Shown here in pieces: positions 63,967-64,000 of a stretch of DNA of 64,000 nucleotides. Source of the DNA: Modestobacter marinus (GTDB lineage: Bacteria; Actinomycetota; Actinomycetes; Mycobacteriales; Geodermatophilaceae); the NCBI RefSeq assembly GCF_019799945.1, contig NZ_JABGCH010000023.1:1-64000 (forward strand). The letters are read 5' to 3'. The notes beneath the pieces are model-generated. The model was not told where the DNA came from, made no database searches, and was given only the letters and a program-made list of their open reading frames with translations. Both the position numbers and the translations under genes were made by a program. How positions within the stretch are numbered: the first letter of the stretch is position 1; every line of letters starts with the position of its first letter.

Positions 63967-64000
63967 GACGTCTCCTTCCGAGCCGGTGCGGGGTCTACCA

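Overview
The DNA is very GC-rich, with GTG and TTG starts, strong third-position GC bias and GA-rich ribosome binding sites. The gene set (short-chain fatty acyl XRE regulator beside isocitrate lyase, DUF6510/DUF6986 proteins, a GAF domain protein of ANTAR type, IS1380) points to a high-GC actinobacterium. A Geodermatophilaceae-like relative is my best guess; this is inference from gene content, not from a search.

Layout. 0.5-2.2 kb is an IS1380 element. 2.4-5.2 kb is a patch of scrambled, interleaved gene pieces (an HxlR regulator, a zinc-type alcohol dehydrogenase, two PaaI-type thioesterases) around one intact thioesterase and a tautomerase. 5.3-7.7 kb is a divergent GlxA-type regulator / MFS transporter pair. 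A tRNA T-arm-like 38-mer at 8.1 kb recurs, diverged but in the same orientation, at 40.0 kb. Between the two copies lies a mosaic accessory region: fragments of rtcB, arsR, IS3, IS256, luxR, a hydroxyisobutyrate dehydrogenase and two tyrosine integrases, mixed with intact cargo. The cargo comprises a kelch protein, an FtsH paralogue, two epoxide hydrolases, a thioredoxin-like protein, a molybdopterin oxidoreductase trio, a Tae4-like amidase, a transketolase and a CHAD/ParA pair.

The most unusual block is 23.4-33.7 kb. Five tightly spaced minus-strand genes (33.7 to 25.1 kb) encode large proteins. One carries an amidase-like, an M15-like and a lysozyme-like region; one is an HETGH metalloprotease-like protein; two share short SPF/ETPF motifs. 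Next to them, in DNA of visibly lower GC, is a gene for a Tae4-type peptidoglycan amidase fused to an unknown C-terminal domain. No injection-machine structural genes are visible. I propose an uncharacterised cell-wall-hydrolase effector locus.

From 40.4 kb to the end the window looks like ordinary chromosome, with compact operons. An asparaginase/deacetylase/MFS/two-SDR catabolic operon (40.4-45.2 kb) meets the glyoxylate shunt (malate synthase, isocitrate lyase, divergent ScfR/RamB-type regulator) at a strong bidirectional hairpin. Then comes purine-ring catabolism: uraD-uraH-uricase-NCS2 permease, followed by tartronate semialdehyde reductase, glyoxylate carboligase, a damaged glycerate kinase, allantoinase and ureidoglycine aminohydrolase. 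Together these would take up urate or xanthine, degrade it to glyoxylate and feed that into central metabolism by the carboligase route or malate synthase. The window closes with a STAS-domain protein and an FAD-dependent ferredoxin-reductase-like enzyme.
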